Source: Bisporella sp. PMI_857
Taxonomy: Eukaryota; Ascomycota; Leotiomycetes; Helotiales; Helotiaceae
Direction: 5' to 3'
DNA length: 64,000 nucleotides
Assembly: GCA_021307315.1 (NCBI GenBank)
Contig: JAJSPD010000007.1
Coordinates: forward strand, 372,001-436,000
Positions 46,377-57,800 of the stretch are shown in pieces. Position numbers and translations under genes: made by a program. The notes beneath the pieces are model-generated. The model had not been told where the DNA came from. It searched no databases and was given only the letters and a program-made list of their open reading frames with translations. Position 1 is the stretch's first letter. The number at the start of each line of letters is the position of its first letter.

Positions 46377-48356
46377 CTATTTTTTACGCAGCCAATTTCG
46401 GTCCCAAAGTCCCCAAATCAAGCAGAAAAAGGAACCCAGAGTTAATAGAATAAGCCTCCGTTCGATCTTGAAGCGGTGATCCGGAATGGCAATCACTTCT
46501 GACAACAACTTGCGTTGCTCCTGGATTTCTTGCTTTGCTTCTTCCCGTAACAAATTCTTCATGATTTTCCCAGCCGCGTTTCTTGCGATTGAATCCACCC
46601 TTTTCACGCCACCAGCTAATGCCTTATATGTGGCTAGGCGCTGGCCTAAGTAGTTCTTGATCTCTATATCAGTGATAGGATATGGGACAGTCTGGTCAAT
46701 AACAACGTATGCACGGGGCACCTCTCCTCTGTCATCAGAGAAGTTGACTCCTATAACCGCAGCATCGCTGATGTGAGGATGAGTAAGCAGACAGGCTTCT
46801 AGCTCTGTAGGAGACACCTGCCAGCCTCGGACTTTGATTAGTTCCTCCATACTATTAGCTTATCACAAGTGGTAAGGTTTACGAAACTGACCTTTGCTCG
46901 ATCAATGATATACCATTTTCCTTGACTTTGATACCCAATATCACCTGTATGTAACCACCCATCTATGATCGTGTTATGCGTAGCATCTGGATTGTTCAGA
47001 TACGTTACCATAAGAGGTGGCCCTCGCACGTAGATCTGCCCGCTAATATCATCCCCACTGATTTCTGCAGAGTTGTCATCTAGAATTCTAACACGTGTTA
47101 GTAGGGTATTATCTGTGGCATTTCTATCTATACTTGGCTTCGATGCCCGGGAGTAGTCTTCCCACACTTCCAGTTAAGTCTTTCTCGGGAAAGTGGAAAG
47201 TTGTGATCCATCCAATCTCAGTCATCCCGTACACTTGAGCTACAATCGCTTCTGAAGGAAGGAGATTTTGGAACTTGTTTTGCGTGGATCCTGCCAGCGG
47301 TGAACCACCAATCCAGATAAAACGTAGAGAACTGAGCTTTGCTGAGAGTTGTAATTTCAGTATTTTGAACACGATCGGATTGGCCATGGCCGTTTCTGTA
47401 ATGCGATAAAGGTCAATATACTCTAGGTACTGATCCATGTTAAATCTCTTCATAATATATGTCGTGTGCCCTTCTCTCAGCGGCGCGAAATTGACCAGTG
47501 GGCCAGCAAAAGCATGAAATTGTGGTAAACACATTAGACGCACTATCTAAAACAAAGTAAGTAGATTATCCTCCTGCAGTGTTCGACAACTTACTTCATA
47601 TTCTTTGCCTCTCGAATCATAGTACAAAATGTTCTGTGCTATGAGCGCATGATGCGACAATGCTGCTGCTTTCGGGAGTCCTGTGGTACCGCTCGTTGAC
47701 ATTAAAGCCGCAATTGTTGACTTTGCTTTCTTCTCATCGTTGAAAGTACACCAGTGTTGTTCGCCATATTCAAGAAGCCTTTCCCACGAATACTTGCCAT
47801 CAGGACATCTCTCCCCATGTACATTAAATACGATGACATTGTCAGGTGGTATCTTAGACTTCTCAGCTGAAGACACCACATTTTTCAACAACTCAGGCTC
47901 GACAACAACAAACTTAGTGTTGGATATGGAGAACAGATGGTCCAGCTCATATGAGGTATATGCTGGATTGGATCCTACATAGCATCCCCCGGCGCCAATA
48001 ATTGCAAGATAGATCAATGCATAGTATATCTACCAAAGTCAGCGATTGTGCTCAGTTGTGCACTTGGAAGTCATACGTTATTGAAGGAGTTCACACAGAC
48101 ACCATCACCAGGCTGGAGACCCAAGGCGCGAAATCCTGCTATTAGACGCATCACATATGATTTTGCCTCACGGTGGGATATTCTCCTTGAGGAATTATGG
48201 GCATCAATGAATATCTTGAGACGTTTTCAGTTTAAGTCACGGGATCTGCAGTATTTTTAGACATACTGGCTTGCCATGGTCAAACTCGTCATTTCCAAAT
48301 ATCCACGAAAGCAAATCGAGGTACGGTACTTCTGGATACTCCGCTGGATGGAACAT
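46377..48356 (-). CDS. Acyl-CoA ligase (4CL-like) with C-terminal membrane helix
   Basis: Six exons (48356-48267, 48214-48077, 48029-47595, 47546-47134, 47087-46892, 46844-46377) encode 579 aa; the joins restore the adenylate-forming fold throughout. It activates a carboxylic acid with ATP and CoA. Visible core motifs: A3 STSGTTGLPK (187-196), A5 YGMTE (327-331), A7 GWLHTGD, A8 DRAK-ELIKVRGWQ spanning the last intron, and A10 GK near residue 527. After the enzyme ends, a basic hinge (FKIERR) leads into a hydrophobic helix (about 555-571) and a short RNWLRKK tail, so the protein is probably tail-anchored; peroxisomal SKL is absent. The last splice acceptor (at 46845) is the one that preserves homology. 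Product and substrate are unknown; in the cluster it likely supplies the acyl-CoA for one of the acyltransferases. Confidence 0.9.
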
Positions 48357-48909
48357 CTCTGCATTCAAATCGGCGAGGAAGGATAGTCTCTGTATTCACT
48401 GTACATGTTCCTAGTTTAACAGTGCGTACGAACCTCCGTTCGCTCTTGGCCTAGGAGGTAAAGGTCGAATAGGAAAGCATCCAAGAGCTACACACCAGCA
48501 TGATAAGTGGTGTTTACATAATTCACGGGCCTTTACCAGGGCGATAATTTGGCGCTAATATTATGGTAAAGCAAGCTGGTAGCTACAACTCGTGATAGGA
48601 TACGGAATACGGAACTAGGGCCGTCAGATTATAGTATAGCGAGACTACCCTCTTTACGACACCCCTCCTGACAAGCAGGCTTGCAAATCCGCCAAGCCCA
48701 AGGATAGTTTTAGAGCAGCGCTGGATCTGACATCTTGTACCCCGCGGCGTATCTATGACAAAATGGTGGGGCCATATCCTTTCGACACTCTTAGTGGGGT
48801 AAGTGAAGCTCAAAATCTTTGTCTCTTTTGTTTGGAAGTAGTATTGGACGCTTACATTGATTTTCCCCTCTCCTTGCACAGTTGAGTATTGACTGCGAGA
48901 AGCTTCAGA
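48357..48909. promoter_or_regulatory. Divergent promoter region: CoA ligase / MBOAT 1
   Basis: 553 bp between start codons. A short inverted repeat CAAGC-AG-GCTTG lies at 48672-48683, the kind of symmetric site a dimeric regulator might use, but it was not found in the other cluster promoters by eye. Confidence 0.4.
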
Positions 48910-50275
48910 ATGGTTTTTCTAGACGACTTGTCAGGCTTCGGGCCACCCATCTCAGACAATACAGGCCGTCTTTATATGCTTTTTACTGTCGCAACTTTCG
49001 TTTATGTTACAGCTCATACGCAACGACCATTATCACTGCGTCTTTTCGTCACTGGGTTAATTGCCTCTGATGTATATCTCCTTCTCACAATGCCGGACGT
49101 AATGGGCCACGTCCCGGGCTTTGATCCTCTAATTGCTAACTTTGTTGCTGCTGATCTCCTCCGGGTCATTGATCTATACTTCGTTCGTGATCATTCCAAA
49201 GAGCTCAAGAAGAAAAACGACGAGGTGGCGGAAACGAAGCTCCGAAACGGAAAAAGCATTAACGGGAAACACAACAAAAGTACCGGAATTGCAAAGTTCC
49301 CTCCAATGACCAGCTTTCAAGCGTTCGATTATCTGATCATGAATCACCGAAATATCGGGACACCGTACAGAGTTCGCAATGTCCCCAATTTCAAGGACTC
49401 GGATCCCAGTTATGTCCCTTCACGCGCATCATTCCTTCTGCGAAAGTTCGTCACGGTCTTTCTCGCATATGGACTCCTCGATCTCTTGACTTGCCAACCG
49501 CCACCAGAGCCATGGCTCTTCACCCGTCATCAAGAGTATTTCATTACGCGTCTAAACGAAGTTACGTGGAAAGAGATACAGTTCCGCATCATCACAAATT
49601 TAAATTTGTGGGCATCGACCTATCTGCTTACGCAGTATGTTTTTGCCATCATAGCATTCGTAGGTGTTGCATCGGGCGTATATAAAACAGCGGATTTCCC
49701 GCCTCTGGAGGGGCCCGTGAAATATACCTGGAGTATACGGACATGGTGGGGCAGATTCTGGCATCAGATCCTCCAGTCCCCTCTGACAAGCAACGCGAAT
49801 GCAATTACAAGACATACCGTCCCTGCATCCCTCCAGCGGTCCCTCTTAGCTAGGTATTCCAAAATCTTTTGGGTCTTCGTCCTGTCGGGACTGTGCCACA
49901 TGGTATCGCCCCTCGGCTCTACGGGAGGCTACCAGCATGCTAGAGGCTCAGCTTGGTTTTTCCCAGCACAGGCTCTTGGAATCTTGATTGAGGATCTGGT
50001 TATGGCAGGGTATAAGAAGGTGGTAGGTAGGAAAGAAGGTGAGAAGGCTAGGACATGGGAGAGGCTGGTTGGATATCTGTGGGCGTGGTCTTGGATGAGT
50101 GAGTGCTATTATTCTGTTTTGGAGTAATATTTGTGAGGCTACATGCTAATAGGAGTGCTTAGGCTATACTTGTTCAATCTGGGTGTACCCTACAATGAGG
50201 ATGGGAGGCGAGGGAATGCTACCTTATAGTTTCATTCGAAAGGTATTCATTCAAAAGGAAATTTGGAACCAATGA
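48910..50275 (+). CDS. Wax-synthase-like MBOAT acyltransferase 1
   Basis: Exons 48910-50098 and 50163-50275 encode 433 aa; the intron (GTGAGT donor, TTAG acceptor) replaces a premature stop and supplies the usual C-terminal helix and VYPTMR segment. The frame is open upstream only from a TTG, so the ATG at 48910 is used. It is a multi-pass membrane protein of the wax synthase/Tri7-like group (PF13813). The core motif WWGRFWHQ and the downstream histidine of SGLCHM, the likely active-site residues of MBOATs, are present. Such enzymes transfer acyl groups from acyl-CoA to hydroxyls of terpenoids or polyketides. The motif SDPSYVPSR is shared with the second acyltransferase, so the two are paralogues. 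The acceptor is unknown. Confidence 0.9.
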
Positions 50276-50586
50276 GCTTAATAGGAAACTGCCAAAGTTT
50301 TGAGATGTAGTGAAAAGAATTCATCAAGAGGGAAATTTGGGACAAGTAAGCATAACAGGAGTGCCGAGATAAGGTGAAACTTATGTTTCAAGAAATTGCG
50401 TTGCATAGAACAGGTGGATATATGCTGATTTAGTGCTGCAACATTATGATGGAATGTTATAAAATCGAAACTTGCAAGGTATCTTAGAGGAAACTATGCA
50501 TTAGTAGACACATTCATCTTCAGTTTTATTATTTTTTTGCGATATGCAACCGAACATTGGTAGCAAGAGACTCCGCGAAAAGATTT
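50276..50586. other. Convergent spacer MBOAT 1 / P450
   Basis: 311 bp, AT-rich, holding the two 3' UTRs. Nothing else recognised. Confidence 0.4.
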
Positions 50587-52192
50587 CTATCGAGCCCTCA
50601 CCAAAATGGCCTTACTAGCATCCGGTACCATTCCACCTTCCGTCCACAAATTCTTCGGTCTCCCGGCTCCATCCGGCATCTTCACCTCATAATTCATCAA
50701 TAAGTATATCATAATAATCTTAATCTCGTTTGCCGCAAAGAATCTGCCAGGGCAGGCATGGACGCCGTGGCCCCAGTTCAAGCATTCCTTGCCCGTCGTC
50801 GTATATTGCCATTTACTCTCCTCCCCCTTATTCTCCCGCAACCTCCAGAACCGCAACCCGTCGAATTCTTCGGGGGAGGGGTAGATGGTAGGGTCCATGG
50901 ATATGCAGGATACCGGGAAGGTGACGGTTGTTGAGGACGGGAGTGTCAGGCCGTCGTGGAAAGTGACGGTGGTTTTGAGTTTGCGGGAGAAACCGGTGGA
51001 GGAGAAGGGGTTTATGCGTTGGGACTCCTTGATGAAAGAGTCCAGCTTCTTTAGCTTGGGAACAGATGTTCTAGTTAGTGTTCCCGATGGCTCTTCAGAG
51101 AGAACTTGCAGGATCTCTTCACGCAGGATGGGGGCGTATTCTGGATGGCCGGCAAGGTCAAGCCAAATTTGTGTCATGGTGATCGAGGTAGTGTGCATAG
51201 CCGCAGTTGCAATTTGAAGCTGGTACTGTGCTTGCCATGCCAAATTTCTCGACTTTTCTGCTGGTGAGTTGTTCATGATCCAAGTGAGCATGTCTTGTGG
51301 CTCTTCGCCCGTTCGTTGACGTTCTTCAATGACCGGTTTGAGAAGACGCTCCATGGTTTTGATATGCTGTATGGGTTTCTGGCATTCCTTGACCCAGAGT
51401 TGTGCAAGCGGACGTAGGAATTTAGGGTATTTGCGCATGGCATCGATAATGGGAAAGCCTTCGATAGAAAAATGGACAATACTATGCAAGTACTCTTCAT
51501 TCCGGTTCAGCGCAGGACCAGCGAAGATGCGTCCTGAGACTAAGGCGACCATACGCATGATAGCTCTGTGAGGATATATCTCGGTCCAATCTGAAACGAC
51601 ATAAATAAACATCCGGGAAGTCTCAGAAATACGCACTTTTACACTCCCCAATGTTTTCTGAAAAAGCATAAGCAATTTCTTCCTGGAGTTCGCCCATAAT
51701 ATTCCCAATATTCTTGGTTAAATCATTCTTAATCGTATATGTAAGTGTCTCGTCATGGATCCCTCCCGGAGCAAGCATCTTTGTGTACTCTCCCAAAAAT
51801 CTCTTTTTTTTCTCTCATTAGCCTTCTCAAGATTTAAGTTCCCATGGTGAATTGGTGCTCACATCGTTAATGTCTTCTAAGAAATTAACAACATTGTCAG
51901 GCATCGCCTTAATCTCGTCCACATACTTTGCTGGCAAAATCACCACGTCCTTATGCGGATGCTCTACTTGATACACATGTTCCTTGTTTTTCTGATACTC
52001 TCCGGCCATTATATCATCTAAGGTGTCATACTTGGACTCATTTGGATTCTTAGTCGTAGTGACATATTTTGGAATTTTCGACTTTTGCAGTCTATATGCA
52101 TATTGAGTCCAGGTTGAGTAGATTAGGAGAGGTGCAAGAATTGCTAGTATAGCGTTGAATGAGGTTATGTGCTCAAGAATAAGTCCCAACAT
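50587..52192 (-). CDS. Cytochrome P450 monooxygenase (CYP68/ent-kaurene-oxidase-like)
   Basis: Exons 52192-51863, 51802-51643 and 51590-50587 encode 497 aa. The second exon join (T + AT gives Tyr before WTEIYPHR) is needed to keep the frame. An N-terminal membrane anchor (about residues 8-28) is followed by the P450 fold: I-helix AAMHTTS, K-helix ESQR, and the haem loop WGHGVHACPGR with Cys443 as thiolate ligand; Trp replaces the usual Phe at its start. The sequence resembles fungal P450s of the gibberellin/ent-kaurene-oxidase group used in terpenoid and polyketide tailoring. It should hydroxylate or oxidise the PKS product at the ER, and could create the hydroxyl that the acyltransferases modify. 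The substrate is not predictable. Confidence 0.93.
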
Positions 52193-52916
52193 GGTGATGG
52201 AGTATCCCAGAACTACGATGAGCAGACTTGATCAAAGCTGATGGACAGACTGATGCGCTCTGGTGCCACGAGCTTGGGACCAGTAAGGCGCCGCACATGT
52301 GGTATGACAGGTCCCTCAGAGCATAAGCATTATCACTAGAATCTATTACCAACGTCACTGCGCGATAAGCCTTCTACTTTCACAAGCTCGAAACAAGCTA
52401 CCTCAAAAACACGCGGTCCGCGCCTCCAACGCATTAGCTCCACTATCGTGTGGTATTTGCCAAGTATCCATGTGGGCAAACTACGAGAAACACGTCGAAT
52501 GGTCGTGCATTTACCAAGATTGATCCTTCACCAGAAACCTGATATCGCGAAGACACCACGAGCCTTCCAATCACAACCAATCCACGCAAATGAATTCCGA
52601 ACATTCCTGGCACGAAGCCCTCGAAAAGCAGCGAGAAGGAGCGCAGGTGCATGACGATCCCCCGCTTTGGCGGCGGAAGCCTTGACCCCAATACCAACTT
52701 ACCCCTTTTGTCTAAGCGAGGGAAGCGCAAAAGCGGCGAGGACGTCGCTGTTTTAAGCCCCTTTGGTGCGTGTGGATCTGAGAGTATGGATCGAGGATAA
52801 CTATATCCTTGGAGTGAGCTGATTGTTACGGCCGCTGCATTCTGACCAGAGGTGTCAAAATGTTCAAAGCACAAACTCTGGCACGAAGAAAGGGCTTCTC
52901 ACCACCGTGAGCAAGA
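52193..52916. promoter_or_regulatory. Divergent promoter region: P450 / MBOAT 2
   Basis: 724 bp between divergent start codons, C+G-richer than the flanks. Short frames inside (for example minus 52443-52874) have no family resemblance. It probably coregulates a P450 and an acyltransferase. Confidence 0.4.
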
Positions 52917-54429
52917 ATGTCGAAGGAGACGTCACCTGACCATGTTCCGCCTTCCACCGGCCATCCCCTTGCTGTCGTGCTATATCCAACCTCCTTTGCC
53001 GGGGTTATCATTCTAACGGTCACCCAACTACTTCTCTATGTTATCCTCCTCGGCTTTACTCCACCCCGCTCTCTCCTGCGCCCCGCCGCCCTCCCGCTCC
53101 TAACCTTCCTCCTCTGGAATCTCTACCAAACATGCTATCTCGGGGTCCCTCTTGACATCCTCAATGCAATGATTGGAGGCTTTGCTAGCGGCTGGTGGGT
53201 GCAATACATAGTTTCCGCGCTCATCCTCCAAGAACACTATCCCACAGCCCCATCTTCCGCTCCGCAAAACGCCGTTCCCGAACGATCGCCAGCCAAGAAA
53301 GGCACTTTTTGGAACAGAACATGGTACGGGCTGAAGAAGATCAACAGCCAGAGAAACCTGGGAACAGAGAAGGAGGCGAAGAAGATCCCGCATTTCTCGA
53401 CCTCAGATCCATCCTACGTGCCATCTCGACGAGCTTTCCTCGTCCAAAAGGGAGCCGCCATCATCACATGCTACCTCCTGCTCGACCTCTTGACCCTAAA
53501 CCCGCCAGATGTCTCCTCAAACGCGACCACTTTCTCGGCTGAGAAAGTCCGCCTCCTCTCCCGGATCACGGAATTGTCGGGAGAAGAGGTCAAGACCAGG
53601 GCGATGGCCAGCATAGGGCAATGGGTGGCCAGTTATATCTTCTTGACGATGGCGCATTCCGTCCTCGCATTTGCCACCGTTCTACTGCGGTTCTACGAGC
53701 CGAGGGATTGGCGGCCCTTATTTGGCTCCATCACAGAGTTATACTCTGTCCGACGATTCTGGGGGTATGTCTTCGTTTCTTTTTTTCTTCCATTTAACCC
53801 TTTGCTCTAGATTGGTTTTCCCCTGGCCTTTTAAATAAATAAAAAGGCCAATAATTTGTATATACAACGAGATAACTGACACGATATAACATAGAACATT
53901 CTGGCACCAAATGATGCGTCACAAGCTGCAAACCACCGCCGACGTACTCACCCCACCAACCGTCTCGCTCCTCTCTTTCCTTCCTCTCATCCTCCCTTTC
54001 TCCTCCCTTTCATCCCAGCAGAGGATCCTAAAGAGATACACCAGCATCTTCTGGACATTCTGGGTATCAGGCGTCTGCCACATAATGATGGATCTCTGGA
54101 CGCAGATCTCGTGGTCCGAGACCCGCGCCATGAAGTTCTTCTGCATCCAGGTGCTCGGCATCATTCTTGAGGATTCCGTACAGGAAGCTTGGCGACGCGG
54201 GTACTTAGGCCCGCGAAGTCAGGGGGAGAAAGGGAAGGATGGAGAAGAGGAAGAGAAGAACATATGGTGGGGAAGGGTGTTGAAAGTGGTCGGCTTGGGA
54301 TGGACGATCGCCTGGTTGGTGTATACGACGCCGATATGGATATACCCTGGGCTGCGGCGGGCGCAGGCTGGTCCCAAGGGCGGACTGTTGCCGTTCAGTA
54401 TTCTCAAATCGGCATTTAGGCAAGGGTAA
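52917..54429 (+). CDS. Wax-synthase-like MBOAT acyltransferase 2
   Basis: Exons 52917-53764 and 53895-54429 encode 460 aa; the 130-nt intron is long for this window. The join rebuilds RFWGTFWHQ, the MBOAT signature, and the catalytic His is in VSGVCHIM. Several hydrophobic segments give a multi-pass topology. It shares SDPSYVPSR with MBOAT 1 and the same order of motifs, but is otherwise well diverged, so this is an old duplication rather than a recent copy. The first exon is markedly rich in C at third positions compared with its AT-rich neighbours. It likely transfers a second, different acyl group or acts at another position; a loss of function cannot be excluded, although no motif is missing. 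Confidence 0.9.
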
Positions 54430-54833
54430 AGCCTCTTCTGAAGGCGACGTGGCTCGTGGGGGTTCGACTTTATCAACACTCCGGAGGGAAGCAAATGTGC
54501 AAAATTGAAACAAACCTTGATACTCCTCTACCCGTCCACCTTCCGTAATGTTCGGACATGAAAGCAGCATTTGAAAAGTTGCGATCTCAATATAGCGGCT
54601 CGTCCTTCTGGTTTGTTTATCAATATCCAAGATGAGTCGGTTCCATAACTCAGGCTGGTTGGTAGGTTCTTGCTTCACCTCAAAAACCTCAATGCTAGAA
54701 AGCCATACTTGGAGAGCGAAGGTTAGTGGGCCGCAAAGATGAACAAAACGTGTCATTGTAAGCTTTTAGATTAGATTATCTCAAAATAGGTATGGCCAAG
54801 ATCGTGAAGGTATTTATTTATGCCTAACCTTGC
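54430..54833. other. Convergent spacer MBOAT 2 / ABC transporter
   Basis: 404 bp between convergent genes with both 3' UTRs. The minus-strand frame 54205-54756 overlaps the MBOAT 2 coding sequence and is a shadow. Confidence 0.4.
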
Positions 54834-57800
54834 TCATGCGAGTTCCATTTCCAAACTACCAACCTCTCCCGGCTTTCCTACTTCAAGCACTCTTCCTCCC
54901 CCTAGCTTTACACAGAAGTCTGCACCTCTGACTGCTTCAACACGATGCGCGATAGTTATCACGGTGCTCTCCTTCATTTCTTCGCGCAGTATCTCTTGGA
55001 TACGCCCTGCAGTCTCGAAATCAATAGAGGCTGTTGCCTCATCCATCACCACAATCGCGCTTCTTCTCAATAATGCCCTTGCTAGACCTACCAACTGTCT
55101 CTGTCCTTGACTTAGATTCCTTCCACCGGAATCAATATGCGTGTCAAGTGACCAATTATGCCGGCCAGCGATCTTCTCAAGAACTGCAGCGCAGTCGGTA
55201 TCAGAGAATTCGGAGAGTGGATCCAGATTGGATTGCATGGTACCAGGGAATAGGACAGGCTCCTGCGCCAGGAATGTTATGCGGGAACGAAGAGCCTGGG
55301 TATTGACTTGCGAGATGTCAATACCATCGATCAAAATGCGGCCGGATGTGGGAGGTGTGGTTGCAAGGAGTGCAAGCGCGAGTGTGCTTTTACCAGATCC
55401 GGTGCGGCCTATCAATGCTGTAGTGGAGCCGCCCTTAATAGTTAGAGAGACATCCGAGAGGGCGGGATCGAGATGTGGTGCGTAGGATATTGAGACACCT
55501 TCAAAAACGATGTCACTGCCAAGACTGGGCCAGTAGGCAGGTGGATCGATGTCTCCTGGTGGTTCTTGGTCGAGGTGTAGCAATTCGACCACTCGTTCAA
55601 CAGACACAAAGTCCATTTGTAGCTGTCCGTAGGCTCTACAAAGGATGTGTGTGGAGATGACAAAGGACGAGGCGGCTGTAAGGAGGAAGGCTGTCATGCC
55701 TGGGGTCACGCCAGTATAGAGGGCGAGGATGGTGAGGAGGAAGGTGGAGATTGCGGAGAGGGCATCAAACCGGTATGTAAGCCACGCTTGTAGACTCCAG
55801 TAGAAATGATCCATCTTCTGGAAGTTGTCGGTGACAGCGATTACGCGTTCTTGGAAACGATATTGTGCGCAGAAGGCACGGATAGTAGTCAGCCCTTCTG
55901 TTAGAGCCCCAAAATTAGAAATTAAGGGCGTTAGTGAGACCATTTCCAGACGGCGTAAGCTTTGTGATGTTGGGATGAAATGTGAGAATATTGCTATGAA
56001 CGTTACCGTGAGTAGTATGGCGAAGATCAGGAATAACGGAGTGACGGATGCGATGATGATTATGGAGCCTAGCCAGACGAAGAACATCATGGCTATCTGC
56101 TGAAATTGAGAGCTAATATTGCCATCCACGGTGTTGATATCAGATGTAAGCCGGTTCACTAGATGGGATCGAAGTTAGCCATTTATTTTTCGACATCAAA
56201 TCATACTTGACAGACGTCCAATAACCACATTGGCAAGTTCAACAAGGGGGTGGTGGGAGAATGATAGCTGATACTGGCACTTACTCAGGCGTCCAACAGG
56301 TGTAACGTCATAGAACCGAAAAGTAGCATGAATGCATTTTTGCATCACCCTCTCAAATAGGCTCTTCCCGGCATGGTAGATTATGACGATCGAAAATCCA
56401 GAAAAAAAGGAATAAGTGATCACTGTTGCTAAAGAGATTAAGAGATACCCAACCAGCCAGGGCAGTATGTCGTCATCCGGAGAGGGCATATCTTCGAAAG
56501 GATTTTTTACCCTGATATAAAGCTCGACCGGCTTTTTATATGCTTCACCCCATTGTTTAAGGAACCAGTTTCTTCCGATGATTGCAAGGCGGAACAGTAC
56601 AAGGACAATGACGAGCACAAACCACCACCTTAGTTTGCCTGCTTTGATATACTCCCAGTAGACTGAGAGCATGACTCCACCGTGCGCACGATGTTCGTCT
56701 TCGATGAATTTATCAGGGATAGCCGCAAGCTGCTGGTCGTCATCATCTTTCGGGGGATCATTTGTCGACTCTGAAGACTTGACCCGACTTAAGTCATTGG
56801 ATTCTAAGGTTTCCAGATCTATGGCTCGTGCGTGTTTGTCATGAATCTCGATGACTTGGTCTGCTAAGGTGATACAGAGATCAGTCCGATGGGTGACCAA
56901 GATTGTGGTCCGCCCTTCGAGTAACGGTCCTTTAATGCACCGCCGAACAATTATCTCGGCAGTTTGATGATCCAGTGCTGAAAGTGGATCATCTAAGAAT
57001 AATATCTTTGAATGGGAATAGACTGCTCTTGCAAGTGCAAGACGAGCTTTCTGACCACCCGAAAGTCCTACACCATTCTCACCGACTAATGACAAATCAC
57101 CATGTTTGAAGTTTGCCATATCCGGTATCAACGCACACGCTTCCAATACCTCTTTATAGCGCGCGCTATCATACGGCGATGAGAACAGAATATTTTCCCT
57201 AATGCTCATGCTTTGCAACCATGGCGTTTGAGCACAATATCCAACCATTTCGTTGGTACGATGGTATTCTCCAGCTGTTAAGTCAGCTTCGCCTAGTAAA
57301 GCCTGTAACAGCGCAGTTTTCCCAGACCCAACTTGTCCAAAAACTACAGTCAGCCCAGGTGGGAATGAGAGAGTAATACCCTCCAAGACAGATTCCCTAA
57401 ATCCGGGCCAAGAAAATGATGCGTTTTTCATTTCGAGATGGGTTGAAGACGTTGAAGCTTCTTCAGCGTCTAGCTTATCCGGCTCGTTCATGAATTTCTC
57501 AATTCTCTCAATAGAAACTTTTGCGTTCAAAAGGACTGTGATCAAATTCGGTAGTTCGCGCAAATTGTCCTCAAGCATCGAAAACAGCTGCAGGGCCGGG
57601 AATGCAACTTCAACTCGGAGCGGCAGGCCGGCAAGAACTGTATATGCATAGAAAGCAGCAACTGGAAACATGCCACTACCAAACACATTTACGACAGAAA
57701 TAAGGCTTCGCCACAAGGCTGTGATGACTCTGAGCTTCAGTTCGTGCTGGCGTGCTTCCATGATGCGTTCAAGCCAGGCATCTTGCCATCCATACCATCT

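Noticed and set aside
46838..47167. Ligase fragments as a broken gene
   Set aside because: Each break coincides with a canonical intron and all core motifs are intact after splicing, so it is not a pseudogene.
51709..52192. The P450 N-terminal exon as an independent small gene
   Set aside because: It supplies the membrane anchor and joins in frame to the downstream P450 exons.
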